Shown one piece after another: positions 1 through 11,787 of a stretch of 64,000 nt of DNA; within the stretch, counting starts at the first letter, position 1, and each line of letters begins with the position of its first letter. Location of the stretch: positions 17,954,001-18,018,000 of the forward strand of contig JAPTOF010000005.1 in assembly GCA_028554755.1 (NCBI GenBank), read 5' to 3'. A model generated the notes under the pieces. The model did not search any database. It was not told the DNA's origin and worked only from the letters and a program-made list of their open reading frames with translations. The DNA comes from Cordia subcordata (Eukaryota > Streptophyta > Magnoliopsida > Boraginales > Cordiaceae). The translations under genes were made by a program, and so were the position numbers.

Positions 1-1130
1 GTATGAGAAATAGAGAGACACTTACCATCACCCACCATGACATGATCGAAGCCAATGTAAGGACGCATTTGCTGAAGAAGACTAGGGTTACTAGTCATAT
101 GTGCAATAGCCCTAGAATCAAGTATCCAAGTAGAGGAGGATCTGGGTGTAGGAAGTAAGAGGGGAGAAGAAGATGAAGTGTGGTGAAAACCAACAAACTG
201 AGTAACTGGAGCAAATGAGACTGGTACAATAGTATGATCAAAACGGGATTTGCATTAAAGAGCAGAATGACCAATTTTTCAACAAATCTGGCACTTACCT
301 TAATAATGATTATGACTAGAAGAACTAGTGGACTTAGAATTGGAGTGAGATATAGTAGAAGAAAAGCAAGGGGAAGATATACCAGAGGAATGACGAGCAC
401 CATTAGTGGCTAAGGACACTTATTGAACCTGAGACACAAGAGTAGTGTCAGTCCAGAATTATCAGCAATAGGATCATCACTTTCAGCAAGAAGACACTAG
501 TCATAAATCATTAATTTTGCACGAAGTTGGGTGAAGGAGGGACGGGTGTCCATATTTTCTATGAAGGTGATGAACTGCCTATAAGAACGAGGAAGCCCAT
601 CAATAGTGTGAAAAACCACATCTTCATCGGAGATCGGATCACCTATGGCAGAGAGGGAAGATGAAATGACATGAAGCTGTTGATGATGCTCAACAATGGT
701 CAGAGTATTTTTCTTGAGTATGAGGAGCTGGTGATGAAAAAGAGACTTCCATGCAATAGATTTATAAATGAAAGACTCTTTAAGTAACACCCAAAGATCA
801 TGAGCAGTTGCAAAAGCCATTGCCTGGGAAACCAACGAATCAGATAATGTAGCTGTAATACAAGTGGTAACAAAGTTATTTGTGCGAGACCAGTCATTAT
901 ATGTAAGAGAAGAGGACGATGAGGATTCAATAGAAGCTTTATCATCCTTGGTTTGAGACGGAGGTCTGGGATGAGCAATCATGCCATCAACATAAGAGAG
1001 AAGGTTGTTGAAGGGAAGAAAATTTGTCACTTGGGTCTTCCAAACAAGATATTTCGTATTGTCAAGACATACGGTGACAAAGGTCTTTATATTATAAGCA
1101 GGCGCAGAGAAAGTAGAAGAAAAAATTGAG
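1..1130 (-). pseudogene. Ty1/copia retrotransposon relic: gag, zinc knuckle and start of protease; continues past the left edge
   Basis: The minus strand reads as the 5' part of a copia polyprotein. A 178-codon open stretch (497-1030) carries the copia gag (UBN2-like) fold signature, and its frame continues upstream to about 1130 with the family's usual LDxTxYLxWK-type opening. Further downstream (about 240-300) a CCHC zinc knuckle can be read as CQIC-x4-H-x4-C, but it contains two in-frame stops, one at a Trp-like position and one at a Gln-like position. At about 93-122 the aspartic protease site appears as LDSRAIAHMT where the family has DSGA-x-x-HMT, so the active-site Gly is lost. Frames shift between gag and the knuckle. 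No LTR, tRNA primer site or polypurine tract was recognised inside the window. The rest of pol would lie to the left. Clearly a dead copy; family identity is solid, lineage unknown. Confidence 0.85.
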
Positions 1131-2974
1131 CAAGAGAGATAGACTCAACCGCTTGAGTTATTCTCTAATCCTCTCAATCATTATTCAACATGTAACACAA
1201 CATTTTTATTTTCTTTACACCCTCTTTGTTTTGTTTTTTGGCCAAGGATAATTGTTGCAAATGGCAGAATAGCTTTTCAACTCAATTTTTATTAATTAGT
1301 TAGTATTATCCCGTCAAGATTCAACACTTAGCAAGTGACAGAGTTGAATTCGAGTAGGGTAAGTCTGACTTAAGCCAAATCAATCCACTCGCGTAATGTT
1401 ACCAATTCCAGGCATGTAAGTTTCTCTCCATTTGGTCTTTACACGATTACAGAAATAGGCATGTGAAAATTATCTATCAAATAATGGGAAGGCATGAATT
1501 TTTCTTCCTATGCAAAATGAATCCAAGAAAAAAAAGACGGTATTCCCTAAATTTTATTGATGAAAGTAAAATAAAGTAGGAGATGGACACATACGACCAA
1601 ACTTCCTATTCTACTCAAGAAAGTTTTGATAGTTGAGTTATCCATAGGTTCTTTGAGTTTACGATCTAGTTTTGGACCTAAACTCCACAATCTTTTAAAA
1701 GGTGGGAACTAGAAAATCACACTAATTGAAAGACTAAGTTTTGGTCAATGGAGATTGTCAATAGGATATATATCAAAGGCAGAGAAGAAGTGAAAATAGT
1801 TATGTGCTAAGGGCGTTTTTGGTATTTCTTTAATAGAAAAACACTTTTTTAAAAAGTTACATTTTTTATAATAAGTATTCGAATTGAATTTCACCCCGAA
1901 AAATGAAACTCTAAAAAAAGAGGAAAGACTCAATTTCAACTTTTTGTAGAAGCTAGATTTTTTTATTTTCAAAAAAGGTTTTTTTTTTAAGTTTTAGAAA
2001 AATGGACTTTTGAGAAAAGCCATCCAAGCGAGTTCTAAGAATATTTTTGGCTAAAAGCTTATAAGTTGGTTTTAAGCCAAAAAAAAAAGTTCTTTTTTGA
2101 CATGTTTGGTTCAATGGCTTATAAGGCACTTTTATGTGGTTATAAATAAGTACAAATAAGTCATGCACACTAGCTTTTAAAAAAAAAAAAACTTATAAGC
2201 ATTTATATTTGACCATGAATAAAGACTTTCTTACCTTTCAACAAATTAGATAGTTTTACGCATTAGTCATGAAAAGTCTTTTTTAGTTCTTTAATTGATA
2301 CTATTACTTATAAGCACATATTCATTAAACATAATTAATAGTTCACAAGTACATAGTATTTAAACATGTCTCTACTTATGTATCATTTACTTATAAGTAT
2401 TAGCAGCCTATAAGCACGTAAAAATAAGCAATGCCAAACAGACTCTAGTTATGGATATTCACATGTCCTCTGAGGAGCCTGAGGCCCAAAAGACTACCAT
2501 CTGTAGATGGTTATTTACTAAATATATTAGTAGCTTATACTTAAATATGGCATGACCCAAGCCCTAGGCTAGGCTAGGTTCTTTATACCCATTAAGTTTA
2601 GGGTTTGTTTTTTTATCACTATGCAATGGCCCAAGCCGGGTTCTACGACAACAAAAATAAATGGTAGATGAACATAATATGTTTGATTTCATGTACAATT
2701 CTCTAATTGAGACACTTTAGTTAGGTTTAAATTAGGGTAGATGATTCTGTGTTGAATGCAACTAACCACATTGAACGTCTCAACACCATACTAGTAACTT
2801 TTACCAATTAATGTTGACGTGTCGAGCACTTAGATGTGGGGCATCCTCGGAAACCATGCTGATGTACTAGAGATGACAATGATGATAGAATCCAGGACAT
2901 GAAATTATGTTGGCGCAAGTGGGGGTTTAGGCTTACTCCAAGAGTAACCATAAATATAAAAAAAAATTTATAAT
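1131..2974. other. Intergenic, AT-rich, MITE-like remnants
   Basis: No coding potential supported. About 1800-2035 resembles the 'GTTTGGAT..CTTTT' snap-back family seen better at 19078-19545, and 2040-2440 has many TTATAAGCA-type motifs and a GCCAAACA end typical of plant MITEs, but boundaries could not be fixed. Confidence 0.4.
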
Positions 2975-3330
2975 TAGGAGAGTCGTTGGTGCTAATATGC
3001 TTTAATAGCTCCCCTATTCCATTTTCTAAAATTTGAGTTTTTTCAGAATCTAAAAATAAAACACCCATATATAGGGGTTTTTTTTTCATCCCCTAAAGCC
3101 AAAACCCAAATCTCATCCCCTATTTCCTATAGCATTAAGACTGTAATATTTTAAAATAAGATAATTTTTGGAGTAAAATTAAAATAGGAATTCTTTAAAC
3201 TGAGAGTTTGATAAAAAATAAGAGAGTTGTTGGAGTAGAATTGAAAATAAAAAATTTTAAATTATAAGAAAATAACTCAAATAATTTAAATTTAGGAAAA
3301 AAAAATAAAAAGCCGTTGAAAATAACCTTA
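2975..3330. repeat. Snap-back repeat family A, copy 1
   Basis: Shares an ordered series of blocks with 7440-7790: 'gctaatatgct', 'ctcccctatt', 'aaattttg', a hairpin built around 'cccatatataggggtttt', then 'gttggagtagaattgaaaat'. The ends are inverted relative to each other, so it looks like a non-autonomous inverted-repeat element. No clear target duplication seen. Confidence 0.55.
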
Positions 3331-3978
3331 CAAACAATTTCTAGGGTTTATGAGTGGCCAGAGAAATATATGGATTTTAATGCTTTTCGTTTCCATGTCA
3401 GCCTCCATACATGTTCAATCAAACAAAAAAAACATTGAAAAGGAAAACCAATATGGGACAGGCCAATGGCAGTATTTAATGAGACTTAGAATGGAGACAC
3501 GTGCCCCACCACCCACAAGAGTCACCATCAATACGTCATTTCAAGAAGAGCCTTTCTTTTGATTTTTAAGTTTCCAAAAAGGTTTGCATTTTTGCGATAA
3601 TGAAATGAAATGATCGACTATGTGGTGAAAAATAGAGCTAGCTATTTGCCACTTTGCGCAAACCAATTTATCCTGTGATTCGGTAGCAAAATCTCTTTAT
3701 TTGAGAATTATTTGTTTGTGGATTGGCTCGCAAATATTCTCCCTCTCTTCGCATAGTTGTTATCCTTGGATTTTTAACTCCATATATAGGGGTTAGGTAA
3801 CTAGTATTTCTTCTTGCGGGATGAATTTACATTTTTGGCAAAAAACAAAAGCCCACTTTGACCATATTTGGATTCTACTATTATAAGGTGCATCCAATTG
3901 TAATAATAACTAGTTTTAATTAAATAATATAGATATTTAAGACATTTGTATTATTATGAAGGGATCTAAATCACTTAA

Positions 3979-3982
<4 letters not shown>

Positions 3983-4015
<33 letters not shown>
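3983..4015. repeat. (AT)n microsatellite
   Basis: Uninterrupted AT dinucleotides, about 16 units. Confidence 0.95.
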
Positions 4016-4018
<3 letters not shown>

Positions 4019-4180
4019 TTAAAATGTTGGTTTTCAAAAGGGAAATAAGATACATTATTGGGTTTTCTTGGCACTTAAAGTTTCAACACCACGAATTACC
4101 AATGCAATTATAAACCATAGTTTAGCACATGTTTAAAATTAAACTAACAGAGATTTACGAGCTAATTTATATATTTATAT

Positions 4181-4242
4181 GTCTGTCTGTCTATCTATCT
4201 ATTTATCTATTTATCTATCTATCTATGTATTTATCTATATCT
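4181..4242. repeat. (TCTG)n/(TCTA)n tetranucleotide microsatellite
   Basis: Begins as TCTG units and turns into imperfect ATCT/ATTT units. Confidence 0.9.
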
Positions 4243-4290
4243 CCATAAATGTATACTAAAAATGCAAATTTTACATTAGAACTTAACATC

Positions 4291-4544
4291 CACTATAGAT
4301 AAATTTGGATTTGAGAAGGAAAAACTTGAAAAATTCCGTTTGAAACTGAGATGGAAAATTCCGTATCTAATTGAAACAGATTTGAGATGAAAAATTTTTC
4401 GTTTCAAATATGTATTAATTTATTAGAAAATTTGTCCAACTTTCCATCTCAAATCCTCTTAATTTGAGATAGAAAATATGTTTTAAATCTGTTCCAATTT
4501 GAGATGGAAATTATCCATTTAAAATTCACTAATTTCTAGTAGTG
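4291..4544. mobile_element. CACTA-type MITE
   Basis: Starts with CACTATAGATAAATT and ends so that the reverse complement starts CACTACTAGAAATT, the widespread plant CACTA terminal motif. Internal sequence repeats 'TTTGAGATGGAAA' motifs in both orientations and can fold back. Flanking trinucleotides are ATC and ATA, two of three matching. No coding capacity. Confidence 0.6.
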
Positions 4545-6472
4545 ATATTCGCTTCCCCAAAAAAGAAATTATATGTCAACTTAAATTTTTATTAATTTTG
4601 TTAAATATTATTAATGATCGATTCGATAAATTGCGCCCATAAAAAGGTAGTTTATTAGATATACAGGAGGTAATTGGTTTATTTCGACCCAAAAAAAAAA
4701 CAAGAGGCAATTGGTTTATCCAATCGTAAAGGGTAAAGCAATTACCTTCTGTATATCCAATAAATGACAGCGTAATGTTGTAATAGAGCATTGGATATTC
4801 TTAAATATTATTATCCCATAAAGGATAAATTACATTGATAGTTCTTTATCTTTATCACATATAACAATCTTATCGTTAATCTTTTATTTCTAAAAAATTA
4901 GTTCATAACTATTCCTATCCCTACATTCCGCTAAAAAGACTTGTAAAATCTCACATGAGGTGAATGTGAATCGTAGATTTGCTTCTTTTTTAAGGCTAAA
5001 ATCACGTTATTTTATTTAATTTGTGCTTTAAAAGAAAAGTATGGTTTAGATTAATGGCGATAAAAAACAATTAGTTACAAGATAAGAAACAATTATAAAG
5101 ATACCATGTTGAGAATATTCTAATTCTATCATAAAAATAATTTGTTAATATGAGTTGTTCAAAATCTTATAAAGTGGTATAGATTTTATAATTTTTTCCA
5201 TGTAATAAATATATTTCAACGGTTCAATTTAGCGCACAAACGACTCCACATGCATATACGACCCAATCTCCATACTCATGGAAAATACCTCCATACTCAT
5301 GAAAGCATTTTCCAAGACAAAAGAACCTTCTTGGGGAGGAAATCTTTAGGAAAAGCAATATTGACCAGAAGAAGAAAGATGAGATAAAATATAATGGGCC
5401 GTGCCTGCATGAGCCAAAGGAGCAGAAAATGTGTATTCTCGGACATCCAAAAAAAAGCCGAACCCCCCCCCCCCCCGCCCATGTGAACAACAATAAAAGC
5501 CAAGAAGCCTTTTTGCTACAAAAGCCTACCCATGCAAAGACCTGCTCTTACAAACCTAACCTAGTAACCTACCCAGGCATGCTGCTGATGCATCTCGACT
5601 CTCTCTGCCCTTGTCAAATCCCCTACACTGAACCATCCCTTAGGTGTCGACTTTTCATTTGCTTCTCGTATTATTTTATGGTTTCTAAAAATCATATAAA
5701 ATTATGTAACATATTTTAATCTAATCTTTGTTCTTTTATTGGCTAAAGTATTTTTTATTTTACTGTTTCTGCTCGTGAAAGCATAACATTTATACCTTTT
5801 CCTTTCATAGCAATGATGGCCAACAATATTGTCTTATCATCACGTATGTTAGTCTTTCCGATACTCGTGCGATGCAAAGATTTCAATATTAATTTGATAT
5901 TGTTTAATTTTATATAATTAATAATATTAAAAATTGTATTTCAAATTAATTTATAATATATGATTAGAATTACACATGTAGCTATAAAAACATATATACC
6001 TCAAATTAATATATATAAGGGTGGGCCAATCCAATTCAAGTGTTGGGCATAACACTAATATAGTGGGTGATTTCTACAATTACGAACTACGATGGATGGG
6101 GTACCGATAACCTACAAAGTCGATAGCCTATAAAGTCGGAAAGCAAGAAAGGGTAACTTGAGTCCTTGATACAAATGTAGTGTCAGCCAAAGACACTAAA
6201 GTTTGGGATATAGGATAAGCGCATGGCATATGGCGGCTAGGAATGCAAGTTGAGTACAGAGTAGGATGAAGCGTATGGCATGTGGTGGGCTAGAAATGGG
6301 GGCTGAGCATGGAGGCTAAGTACATATCATAAGTGGGTAGGTTGAGTATACTACTGAATATCCTAGACATGTCCTTTTCTTTGTTGTGAGTAATGCATTT
6401 ATAGCTTTAGTGTGGAGAAGTCCTAAACACATTAAAAAAAACTTGTACTTGAGCTAAACTATATTTGGGATG
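4545..6472. other. Intergenic, no gene seen
   Basis: AT-rich. A 14-base poly-C tract lies near 5464-5477. Short open frames around 5224-5719 overlap each other on both strands and show no domain; I treat them as chance. Confidence 0.5.
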
Positions 6473-6480
6473 CATATCCT

Positions 6481-6965
6481 CAGAGGTGGCAAAACGGGTT
6501 GAGACTCGCGGGTCGACCCACCTAACTCGTCAAAAAATAGGGTTAGGGTTGATGATTTAGTGACCCGCCAAATAAACGGGTCAACCCGACCCAACTCGCC
6601 AAATTGACGTGTCGGGTTGGGTCAACCCGCGGGTGACCCGTGAACCGGCCAAAATGACCCACATAACCTGTCAACCCTCCAAAATGACCCGCCAACCCGC
6701 CAAACGTGCAAAAACGACCCATGAACCCGCCCAACCCACATAACCCGCCAAAGCGACCTGTAAACCCGTCAAAAAATGACTCGCGAACCCGCCAAAACGA
6801 CCTGCCTAACCCGCTATAATAACCCACCTAACCCACCAACCCATTAGGGTCGAGTTAGGGTTTAAAACTCCTGATCCCGTTTATTAAACGGGTCAACCCG
6901 ACCCAACCCGCCAACCCGCCGTAAACGGGTCGGGTTGACCCGCGGGTACCCGTTTGCCACTTCTA
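6481..6965. mobile_element. hAT-type non-autonomous element with 8-bp target duplication
   Basis: Terminal inverted repeats: left end CAGAGGTGGCAAAACGGGT, right end (reverse complement) TAGAAGTGGCAAACGGGTA. The 8-bp sequence CATATCCT stands immediately before (6473-6480) and after (6966-6973), which is the hAT hallmark. The interior is almost wholly irregular repeats of 'AACCCGCC' and 'GACCCG' motifs, so both strands carry long low-complexity open frames (for example Gly/Phe-rich on minus 6543-6827) that are not genes. 485 bp in total. Confidence 0.9.
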
Positions 6966-7439
6966 CATATCCTTATGCCAAGACACTAAGCTTTACGATT
7001 TTCGAGCTAATCTTCGCTTGAGTGTATCTGAACTGATCCTCCTTTGCGTATATTCATACAGGCGATCAAGTTGATTAGTTGTACTAGAAGGTATAGAGTA
7101 ACTCAAACAAGAATTGAACTAGTTACAGGCTTTGACATTGGGCCTTTAAATAAAGAACCCGGCTGACCGAACCGTGAACCCAGCAACAAAATAGGCCTTT
7201 TAGGTCCATGAAATTTTTGGCAGCAACAACTATAATTGAAAATAAACATTGGTAATTGCGTTCAGTCGAAAATTTTGGGCGATTGCCAACTAATTAAATT
7301 CCCATGTTACAAAAGAACAAAAAGAATTATATTCTTTAATTTTACTTTTTTTTTCCGTAATATTTAGACCCATTTTGAAGGTATCAATCTACAGAAATCT
7401 CATAACTTATTAGGCTAACTTCAATAAAGTCCCTAAACA

Positions 7440-7790
7440 ACAAAAACTCATATATTTAAGGGAATTGTTAATACTAATATGCTCTAACGACTCTCCTATT
7501 TAATCACCTAAATTTTGGACATTCTTCCAACCCCAAACTAAAACCCCCATATCTAGGGGTTTTTTTGATCTCCAAAGTCATCCCCCAAAACCCATCCCCC
7601 ATGTTTGTAAATTGCAACAATCACGGAGACATTAAAAAATAGGGAATTTGTTAGAATTAAACTAAATAAAGATTCATTAAACTAAGTATTTCGTAAAAAA
7701 AATAGGGAGACTACTGAAGTATAGTTGAAAATAAGGGATCTTGAAATATAAAAAAATTGTTCAAATTGTTTAAATTAAAAAAAAAAAGAG
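7440..7790. repeat. Snap-back repeat family A, copy 2
   Basis: Same block order as 2975-3330, including 'actaatatgctct', 'cgactctcctattt', the hairpin 'cccatatctaggggtttt' and a 3' part with 'gttgaaaataaggg'. Orientation is the same as copy 1. Diverged, so an old pair. Confidence 0.55.
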
Positions 7791-8124
7791 AGAGAGAGAA
7801 CTGTTAGACACAGTTTTATGACACTGGTTATTCCCATATACATCTCAGCCAAAAGTTGTATTAAAATCGTCGCACTGCATTTGAGGACAAGCGCGGGAAG
7901 AACACTTCAAAAACATCCCATGCCACATTGTCCAATTTTTAGTTTTCACTTTCAAGTTTCACAATTCCACGAGAACAATGTGTAAAATGCCCTTCTACGC
8001 ATGTCCACCTCAAAGCTGCAATAAATGTAACAACTAAAATTATTAGAAAACTGGAAAGATTCAAACAATATGAATGAGGCAAATCAACCGCTCCCGATAA
8101 GTTATTGATGGAAAAGCTAGTTGA

Positions 8125-8240
8125 GAGTGTTTGGCTTTGCTTATTTTAGGTGCTCATAAACATTTAAAAAAGATACCTTTTCACATACTTTTTAATATTT
8201 ACTGCTTATAAGCACTAAATAAGCAAAGCCAAACACCCTC
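8125..8240. mobile_element. Short TIR MITE family B, copy 1
   Basis: Left end GAGTGTTTGGCTTTGCTTAT, right end inverted AAGCAAAGCCAAACACCCTC. Interior about 70 bp with TTATAAGCA motifs. A second copy with the same ends is at 24794-24910. Superfamily not settled because no convincing target duplication is visible. Confidence 0.75.
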
Positions 8241-8284
8241 TTTATTCATTTAGAATAAGATTTCTTTAGGATAAATTGCTATGG

Positions 8285-8630
8285 CCTAGTGGGGTCCTTT
8301 AATAATACATCAGATCCCCTATAGTACAAAGACTTGTTCATAATTCTCTTATGATTACTAAAAATAAACATACACCTCCTCTCTATCTATAAAATCGTCT
8401 CTTTTAACATATTGCTAACTAAAACACTAAATTGGCCTTTGTATTATATTTCCAATGCACTTTAATTTAGAGGACCACATGAGGGCATGTGCTTATTTTT
8501 AATTAACGATCTATTGAAATAACAATTTTTGGATGGAAGGTGGGGCATATACTTATTTTCAAAGATGATAGGAAGATTATGATAGGAGCTTTGTACCACA
8601 AGGGATCATAACATCATTATATTACGAGAA
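8285..8630. mobile_element. Inverted-repeat element, superfamily unknown
   Basis: About 75-80 bp at each end match imperfectly as inverted repeats: 'agatcccctatagtacaaag' on the left against the reverse complement of 'ctttgtaccacaagggatca' on the right, followed by further matching blocks. No gene inside. Exact ends uncertain. Confidence 0.55.
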
Positions 8631-8639
8631 AAGTATAAT

Positions 8640-9539
8640 AACAATAAAGTGACTAATACAAATTTAATGAAATAATTTAAATTGTTTTGCTTGTAAAGGA
8701 AACTACATTGGTTGAAAGTTGTTGTTATGGGCTGTAGTTAAATATCGGGCCTATGCACATCTAGCCCAAGCTACATGGCTGACCTTGAATTTTATATGAT
8801 TGAAGACAAAGAAAATAGAAAAAAGCAACTAGTCATCGATTCATTGTTATTCTTTTTCTTTTTTTTTTCCCCCTTTTTTTCTTGGGGGAAAAACATGCAA
8901 ATGCGAGTGGAAATCATTGTAACGTTGTCACATCCACTTTGGTTTGGCATCTTTTGGTAAGGCTGTTATTGCCATAAATATGGTTGTTATTATTACCATT
9001 TTGAAAAATTATCCTTCCTCTTTCCTCCTTACTAGTTAGGAGGATTTTCATACCTTTTTTAGGGTAGAAGCGGAGGTTCTTCTCCACGAAATTTTATTGC
9101 CACCAAAAATAAAAATACAAATAGAGGAAGGGTAAAACTTGACTTTCTAGTATACTCCTAAGCATAAAAAGGTTAACCGCCCAACCTTTGTACAAATTCT
9201 ATGAATTCTTATTATCAAATTCTCTGAATTCCGCCCCCAAAATATCATTTCTGAAGAATCCACTTGCCTCCAAAGTATCTTCTAGTCTTAAATACTTGAA
9301 AAAGAAGAATATGTTCTTTGATGCACCTTTAGAGAATTAATTAATATAGAAAATGCAAGTATTTACATCAGAAAGTTTATTTTCTTAAAATACGTTTCTC
9401 TACTCTTATCCTCAAATTCAAAAATTAATTTTAAAAAATAAGTTCTCTATTTTCTTAATTTCCAGAAAATTCCCTCTTAAAACGTATGTTTCACCGGAAA
9501 AAGAAATTCTACCTAATAAAATGATATATACATACATGT

Positions 9540-9586
<47 letters not shown>

Positions 9587-9967
9587 TGTATGTATGTATA
9601 TACATATATATAACAATGCTCTAAACATTCTTTCTCCGAGCTTTTGCTAAATATTGACATTTGAAAAACATCAGATGTTCCATGGACTCAACCTCATAAT
9701 GGATATAGAAACTTATTTGGACCAAGATGACTGGAAACTTGACCACATCCAATGGACACACTTGGATTAAAGGGCCAAGAAGTCCAATCCCATTTTAACT
9801 TTCTAACCCATATAAGTGAACTTAAAAGATTTGCAGAAGAACAAGTCGATTTGGGCTGTCAGAGAACAGATTGAGCCCAAGTAAATTAGAGGTTCTCATT
9901 CCAAGAGAAAAGGGTGGGAAAAAGAAGAAAATAAAAACCGACTTAAAAGAAAATGCTTGATCTTTTG
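8640..9967. other. Intergenic with (CA)n(TA)n microsatellite
   Basis: No gene seen. 9539-9581 is (CA)n followed by (TA)n, then 'ATGT' units to about 9606. Confidence 0.6.
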
Positions 9968-9975
9968 GTCTCTAG

Positions 9976-10823
9976 TACGGATGTCAATGGTAGCCTATCA
10001 CGCCCCGCAGGGGGTACCGGCAGGGTAGGGGAAGGGTTTTTGCGAAAAAACTCCTGGGGCAGGGCGGGACAGGGTTTTTTCATTTGTCCTCCGGTGCAAG
10101 GGCTGGGCTGGGCGGGTGACCCCGGCCCGCCACCCCGGTATATATATTTTTAAACTATATGTGTGTGTGTGTACGTACGTATGTAAGTATATATGTATAT
10201 ATGTTATGTTTAATATTACATTTATTTGAACAAAATATTCCTATTGCATTCAACGTGGATATATAAAAATTAATTCATTTATAAATTGAACGTCCTGATT
10301 TGATTAATTTAACTTATTGTTTCTAAGTAATTTTTCTTTTTACTCGTTCTGTGGAGATGCATGGTCTACTAATTAATTGCATGTATTGATTTGATCACTA
10401 TAGCTTATGGCTTCTAAGTAATTTTTTTTATTGATTCTTTGGAATTTCTCGTATAAAGAAATACACTTTTCCATTGTAAATCATCCTGATGTCCTATTTT
10501 AATCTATAGAAAATTATTTTTTAAAATTACTTTTGATAGTTTATTTCTTCAAAATGACTTTTAATTTATTTAATTAACATGTAGAGGTTTTATTTAATAA
10601 GTAGGGGCTTAACAGGTAGAGGTTTTACTCCAATACTACTATCCCTTTGACTTTTGTTGACAGATGTCCCGTATGTAGGGGCATAGTGTAAAAAATATCG
10701 GTAGGGGCAGGGATGGTAGTAGGGAAAAAACCCCAGTACATGTATAGGGGCAGGTGAAAAAATAATAGGTGTGGAGTAGAGGTTTGTGAACCCTGCCCCT
10801 ACCCCGCTCCATTAACATCCTTA
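9976..10823. mobile_element. hAT-type element with 8-bp target duplication
   Basis: Left end TACGGATGTCAATGG, right end (reverse complement) TAAGGATGTTAATGG, matching the plant hAT-like terminal consensus TAGGGATGNCAATGG. Flanks are GTCTCTAG (9968-9975) and GTCTCTGG (10824-10831), seven of eight identical. The subterminal 150 bp on both sides are G/C-rich 'GGGGCAGGG' motifs, in contrast to the AT-rich centre. No transposase seen; the open frame at 9953-10153 is low complexity. 848 bp. Confidence 0.85.
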
Positions 10824-11080
10824 GTCTCTGGAGCTAGATGACGTTGCCCCTCTAGATGGGATCATGTGTCTCGTAGTTTGACATTTTTAATGCGAGCTTG
10901 AAAACTTTTTCAAAGGGAAGTTTTTTGTTGTCGATCATTTAAAAAAGGTTAAAAAAAAAACAGAAACATTAGGTCTTTAGTATTCCACCAAGCCCTTCTC
11001 GTAAATATATTCTTTTTTTAATTTAGTTTTGGGTTCTTCTCAAATTAGAAATTTCTGATTATTGGCTACATCAACAACAT

Positions 11081-11433
11081 CACCACAAAAAAACTAAGAA
11101 TAGGCGATAGTTTTACTACAAAATAACGAAGACTAGGCGGCAGTTTTACGATATAGGCAGGAGTTTGGGTAATACATAGATATATTGTTATGCAAGATAA
11201 CTAATAAATATATTTTAAGTTTGATTGGTGAATGGTATGATTATAGAGTACTACAATAAGGAAAGTTCAATGTTTGAACAGTAGATAAAACATAGTGTGA
11301 TCTTTTTCTTTTTGAAACTCTATATAGATGGCGTTTTAAATAGCCGATGCCTATACTAGCAGCAGTTTTAAAATAGGCGACGCCCATATGGGCGGCGGAA
11401 AAACTGTCGCCTATTACTCACTTTTTTTTGTAG
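11081..11433. mobile_element. CACTA-like MITE
   Basis: Left end CACCACAAAAAAACTAAGAA; the right end's reverse complement reads CTACAAAAAAAAGTGAG, both followed by 'AATAGGCGA(T/C)AGTTTT'. The trinucleotide CAT stands on both sides. Subterminal motifs 'GGCGGCAGTTTT' repeat several times in both directions, as is common for CACTA subterminal regions. Confidence 0.7.
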
Positions 11434-11787
11434 CATTTAGCTTTAATTATTTTCTAGTTACAGTGTTTGAATATATTAACCAAATTGAAGCAGTCTAATA
11501 GGATCACTCACCTTGCGCAGCTAACCGTTGATCCATGTTATTCGTCAAGTTTAGGATCTCAAGTCTGTAAGCTGAATGCAGGATATTAAGAATGAACTGA
11601 TACTAGAAAAATAAAAATAAAAAGACTCCTCACCTTTCTACCTCAACCTAATTACAAGTGTTTCCTTTTCATGATTTTGATGTAATCTCTTTCCTAGTGG
11701 ATGGTTCATTTTTATTTATCCTTGTAGGACTAGCGTTTTCGGTTTATTTTGTAATTGGGCATTAATTCAATTGCATTATTTTTCATT

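Noticed and set aside
1030..1300. 5' LTR and primer site of the copia relic
   Set aside because: I looked for a TGGTATCAGAGC-like site and TG..CA ends upstream of gag and found none that convinced me.
6543..6827. Minus-strand Gly/Phe-rich open frame
   Set aside because: It lies wholly inside the hAT element and only mirrors the AACCCGCC repeat; no start context or domain.
9953..10153. Plus-strand 66-codon open frame
   Set aside because: Crosses the left end of the hAT element at 9976 and translates its GC-rich arm; not a gene.
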